Positions 55,701 to 61,837 of a stretch of DNA of 64,000 nucleotides are shown piece by piece. The stretch is taken from positions 446,001-510,000 of the forward strand of contig JAIGNY010001448.1 of assembly GCA_020152595.1 (NCBI GenBank), read 5' to 3'. The translations under genes were made by a program, and so were the position numbers. Below the pieces are notes generated by a model. That model was not told where the DNA came from. It searched no databases and saw only the letters and a list, made by a program, of their open reading frames with translations. This stretch comes from Chiridota heheva (Eukaryota; Echinodermata; Holothuroidea; Apodida; Chiridotidae). Each line of letters begins with the position of its first letter. Within the stretch, counting starts at the first letter, position 1.

Positions 55701-58700
55701 ATGAATAAGTTCATAGTTTTTGAGATATCATGTTTACTTGTGCTTTTTTTTTTACAAAATCATATTAAGCCCCGCCCACTACGCATATTAATGAAAATCA
55801 ACATTTTTATACTATGAAAACATACACACTAGCTAACATCATTATTATTACAAATATCACACAAAACAGACATTGATTAATGGCACCTTAACAGTCAGGT
55901 CATATGTGCCAAACGAGGTTAGTTGTGAATGACTGCCAGATTGGTTCTCAGTGATTACTTAGTTTTGTGGTGGGTGATATGAGGTTCACTTTATAATGAG
56001 GTTCACTTTATAGCGATGTCTGAAAAAGTTATGCGTCTAACAAAAGCTATTAGAGCAGTGAACGAATAGCGTACACGCTACACGCTCGCATATCCTTGGA
56101 AACGTTTACTAAATACTTCATTGTGAGTAATCGTTTTTCATAGTCACGTCTTGCCATTGAAAATCAATATGATCATTCATGATTCAAATAACACACACAT
56201 TCGGCTGCAATATTCCTATGACTTTTTACAAACTAAACCCAATTAGCATAATCCTTTTTAATCCTATTCAAATGTGAGAATCACAAATGCACAGTAATCA
56301 CCTATGAATGGGGATATTATGCACTTTGATTTCGCCAAAATCTGAGTAGGCCAACTTGTAAAATGCACCGTGAATGTGCAGCAGTAAACAGTTAAACTAA
56401 TAATAGGCCTAGGCCATAATTAATAAGGCTTTAAATCTCACTCAATCAAGGCCAGTTTTACAAGCTATTAAATTGACCAACAAACACAGTCAAAATACTT
56501 CAATCGTGACAATCAGTACATTTACATGTAAATATTACCTGATGAGTCAAACAAATTTTGCAAGAAAGAAAAAATATTGCAAAATAAACAAACATAAAAA
56601 GGTTTTGACAGAGCTGAAAATCTAGGTGTTTCGCAAAGATGGCAGCCATTTTTTCGAGAGGACTGATATTTCAGTAGTTTTGAAAAACTAAATTTCCATG
56701 CATATTTTCCATAAAAATGATGATTTATACTGTACAAGTAAACTTTTTATGATTTGGAAAGCAAAATTTGAGCGTCTATTTGGGCAATGGAGTCAATACT
56801 TTTGCCATTCTGGTTGCGCGACTTATTTACTTCGCATCGTAAATTGGGGGCAATTTTGGCGTATTTCCGAAAGTTACGATACTAAACGCGTGTAAATGAT
56901 ACACGCTCGCTTTTTTTGGCGTGTACACGATTACTCAAATACCTAAACGTTCACAGCTCTAAAAGCTACATGTATGTGACATTCAATGCATGGTGCTATC
57001 ATGTCTTGCTTCATTACTGATATTGGCAAGGTCAAAGGTCAGTTCCACCACAACCTATGGTTAGAGAATACATTTTGTAAACATAACAAAATTTATAACA
57101 TTTACACATTTCTCTACATTAATTTCATTTGGCCGCTACTGGAAAAAGATTGCTGACCAAACATGTTTCAAAACGGCCAAATTTGCCATATTTAGCCAGT
57201 AATTGGCCAAACTAGCAGGCTCAGCGTGGGATGTCCCATTGATACTACCCAGTGATGACTCTTCAACAAGTCCACAAACACTGTAAACAAGTTTGGAAAC
57301 AAATTGAAACTTTTATTTCTGGTAATCTGCTGCCTATATGGCACATTGGTAACAACTCCCGGCTTACGCAATGCCACGTACGTTCACCAGTTCTAACCCC
57401 TGTGATAGATAGTGCATTTAAGTATAAGGTTCTAGCCCCTGAGATGCAATGTAGCACAATTACTTATTGACAATTGAGACTTAAGTGTACGACAAGTGAA
57501 AATGATCAAGTAACAAATGCACATGTTATCTTCTAGGTTATGTCATGAACTATTAAAGGATTAGTCCAGTGGTCAAGCATGTTTATCTTATATAAAAGGA
57601 CTTCAAAAGAGACAAAATGGTGAAGAAAGCATTCAAAAATCTTATTCCGTTAAGGAGATAATTAAGTTGAACGTTTGGTATCATTTGTGTAGAAACGACT
57701 GAAATCAGACTAGTTGTGATGTCATAGCCTCAGATTCCTCAATACCTTTATGTACTCTTATCATATTTTGTCCTGTGATTTTGTGGCTTAAAAACCATGG
57801 GATATGTCAAAAAAGTACTAAAACTGAATCTAGGAAGGGTATTTATAATATACCACCTAAAGAAAGTTTGAGGGAAAATAATTTAAATAGTGAAAGAATT
57901 AAATCAACTTTCTTTAAAATACATAAAAACTTTGAGGAATCTGAGGTTGTGACATCACAATTAGTCTGATTTCAGTCATTTCAACAGAAATATACCAAAT
58001 ATCAAACTTCAATATCTCCTTAACGGAATAAGATTTGCAATGCTTTCTTCACCATTTTGTTTCTTTTGAAGTCCTCTTTCATATAAGGTGGACATGCTAG
58101 TCCTTTAAGAACTCATACTCCAATCTAATACAATATGATACGATACAGCGTGGCCTAAATAAGATTCCGAGAATTTACATATTCATAGAAGAATGTCCGA
58201 ATTCATATTGGAAAATACTGCGATATGATTATCAGCAAGACACATACATGTCCGTACATGTAACTAATAGACATGTATGGAGGACCTCCATACCAATATC
58301 ACAGCCCGGCACAGTACCGGTAGGATTACTGTCTACAACTAAAAGATCTATTCTTAGCGCCATTACGTATTCAAATATGACACTTTTGTAGAAAAAAATA
58401 TTACCTTACGGAAACTTTAATTAAAAAACTACATGGATTATCTCTTACTTAAAATACAAGCTTTATGAAGCATACCAAAATATCGCTTGAAGCAGAATCC
58501 CAAAAGCAAATTTAAAACCTAGGAGATACATTTTAACACAAAACTTTGTACAGGCACATATGGAAGGGAGCTCAAGTACGATTTGATAAGCTCCACTCAT
58601 TGCACTCTGTGTAATGAGTGAAGCTAAAAAAAAATCATTACTACAGGTTCACTCATTGCTCCTCCTTTACTGTGTTGTATTAAATGTGTGTGAAATTCTT

Positions 58701-61700
58701 CCACACCAGGGCTTGCAGAGTTAAGCCACTCCCTTGCCATTCTATGTTGCGATGCTGATAATATGTGGCAAGGGTTTGAGGATATTATCCCGCGACACAT
58801 AAGCAAATTTAAACCCCTGAGATTCTAATAAAAGCAGTGCATTAATTCAATGCTTTCTTCACTCACGCACGTGGTAGGATTTTGGGCCATTCTATTGCAA
58901 CTCATGGGAAACCATACTGCTCCATACAACACGGCACATGGTCTTGCTACACACGTTTCAATTGGACAGTGATAAGGACAAAACAACACAGGAGGCATGG
59001 CATATTTCCATGCACTTTTTGCAGTGAGTGTGGGGTTTGAAAATAAAGTTTCACGGTTTGGGATTTTCTCAAAACCAGGCGGTTTCTCTAACAACAACCC
59101 AGTTTAAACCGACAAACCGAGTATTTTGACCTTATTGTAAACAAAGAATGCAACAAAAAGTTTGTTTGCCACATGCCAGGTACTGTGCTATGTATTGTAT
59201 GTTAACTGCTAAATCATGTTATACAAAATGCTCTCACCTCTCTCTTCTTTACATAAAACTTAAAAGAAGAAAATATATTGTTAAATATGACTTGTCATTT
59301 GATTTCTTTGTGTATTTCTCAGTCCATATCAGTGTGATAATTTTTTTTAAATAAAAACTAGCAGGTGATAACAGGTTTTCACCTGACGGCCAAGTCCGTC
59401 GGCCCACTATCCCTACTCAAATGTTATCATTCATTCATACAATTTTTTACTAAATATTCACAATTTAACGTAAAAAGTTTTTAACAAAACTAATCTTAAT
59501 TAAACCCCGAATAATTTAGTTGGCATTTCCCTGATTTTTGTAGTTAAAACTTATGAAAAGAAAGAAGTACTAAACTTACGTAAGAGTGAGGCTTATTCCC
59601 TGCACTATAAACTACGGGTGGGGAACCTTACAACCCAGATAGTGTTTACACTCTTAAACTCTCTTGATACACACGTAAAACTTATGTACAATGATTTAAC
59701 GTTCACTTAAAAGCGTACCTGGGATGAAAACGCTAGTTTGAGCTCATTTATATACAGAAGGGTGAGAATTTCTGGGAAAGAAGTTAATTGACTTGCCCTC
59801 AAAACATGTGAATTATATGTCACTTCCACCAATCACACACTGCGACACGCTTTAAACAGTACAAATTTAACAGCTAAGTTCTAAGTGGGCTGTTCAATTC
59901 TTGCGGAAATTGTGGGGAATGAAATGTTATGATAAGACTTCTGCACTAAATTTACTCCATGTCCGTAAATAAACATAAGTTGATGTACCCTGCTATAACA
60001 TAGTGAACAGGTCTACAACTGCAATAAATGAAAATTATAATTAGGCGATCTATGCGATGTTTTCACATGGGTCAATCATCAATGCCGAGACTGGAAATAA
60101 TTTTCTATGCTGTTCACCTCAGAGTTTTAAACAGAATGCAGATAGCTTGGATTGACATTCGTAAATCGGGTAAGGGCCTATTAATAAAAAATAAAATGCA
60201 GGGAATGGGTAATCTTGAATAAAATCTCTGAATATCAAATATATGCAGAAATATAATGAAACTTACAGAGCAGCCTTATGTTATCTGAAGACAATGGCAA
60301 CACATTTTGTTTCTTTTAAGATCGGGAAACTATTTGTTCCAATCTTTAGTTTTTTTAAAACAGTTCTCAACTTCTTTTCAACCTGTATATCATCTTACAA
60401 GTGACAACTTATTAGTTTAGATAAGTTCTGTAAGTTGTGCACTATTTTTAGAAACAGTACTTTCCAGGTGAAGGTTTAGATTCAAACCAAGATCTTCCAC
60501 AATCCACACAGTTCAACTTAACAACTTTGAAACCCCATCCAGTAGGCCATCGCCCTGGTTACCATCGCTGTTATAATCCAGCACTTTACCGCTTCCTGAA
60601 TGCTTGTAGTTTTTGACAAAACATTAAGCTACAAATAGGGGTTCCTGTTTCCCTTCGTAAGTTCATAACACATGATTCTGTAAATACATGAGATTAAAAC
60701 ATGTTGCTTTCTACTGTAAATGTATTTTCTTAATTGATCAATCGTTTATTTTATTCGGGTATGATGAAAGCGGGGATAAAAGTAAAAAAAAAAAAACATC
60801 TTAAAACACTCAATCTCCCGTGCACAAAATGGACCAGTCTTTTTGTAACATTTCATAAAACTCATTCATGAAAATTTGAAGTCGCTTGTCTGTCATTGGA
60901 TAAAAGTAACAATTATGTGTATGTGATGGAATATTTTGTTAGGAATTTGGGATCGACCCCATGCATGGTCTAATTTGTGTTATACCATATGTCTTGTGTT
61001 ATACCATATGTGTTGCAGTAGCAAAGCTTACTGCATGTGCAGTTCTGGTCTTATCTGGTTAGATAGGGTTGAGACATTGCGTTATGTGCAGACTGCGTAG
61101 TGGGTAAGTGGGTTTGTTATTGTTATACTGAGAGTTGTTTGAACAAAATAGAGACCACAATCAAAACATATACCGTTTTTCTTCCCATTTATTTCTCAAG
61201 CAATCCTTAACATTTGTAACCAAGCTTGATACAATTTGCGTTAGTGTGATGCATCACAATGAGTTGAAATCATTATAAAACGTTATATTTTTTAATCAAA
61301 ACGTTGTCTTATTCAGAAAAATAGTAACTTTTTTATTCTTCATGGTTTTTTAGTTTTTTAAAAATCGTTAAACCGAGTACAATTACAAACGTTCATATCT
61401 GGTTAAACTGGAAAACCGGTCTACCGTGAAACTTTATTTGAAATATCCCCCTTTCTCGGAAAAATATCTGGGTTTTGGCATTTGTTCAACAAAAGGTTAC
61501 GTGTGCATTGCATATTTGTATGAATTACTTACTATGGCCCGTGTTGTGTGCGTTAAAACAGGGTTTGTGACTAAGCTTGCTAACAGAGCATTTGACTTTT
61601 CTGGGAAGCGATTTCCCAATGCAATTTTTTTGCCAGTCGCCAAGCTGGTTAGAAGCAGTACAAATGCACTCGCCAGATCATTGGCGACCTGGCAACCGTA

Positions 61701-61805
61701 TTTGTCAAACCCTGTCACCATTCAACAATCATGAGCAGTTCATTCCCAGACATATTTCACATACATACCTACATACATACATACATACATACATACATAC
61801 ATACA

Positions 61806-61837
<32 letters not shown>

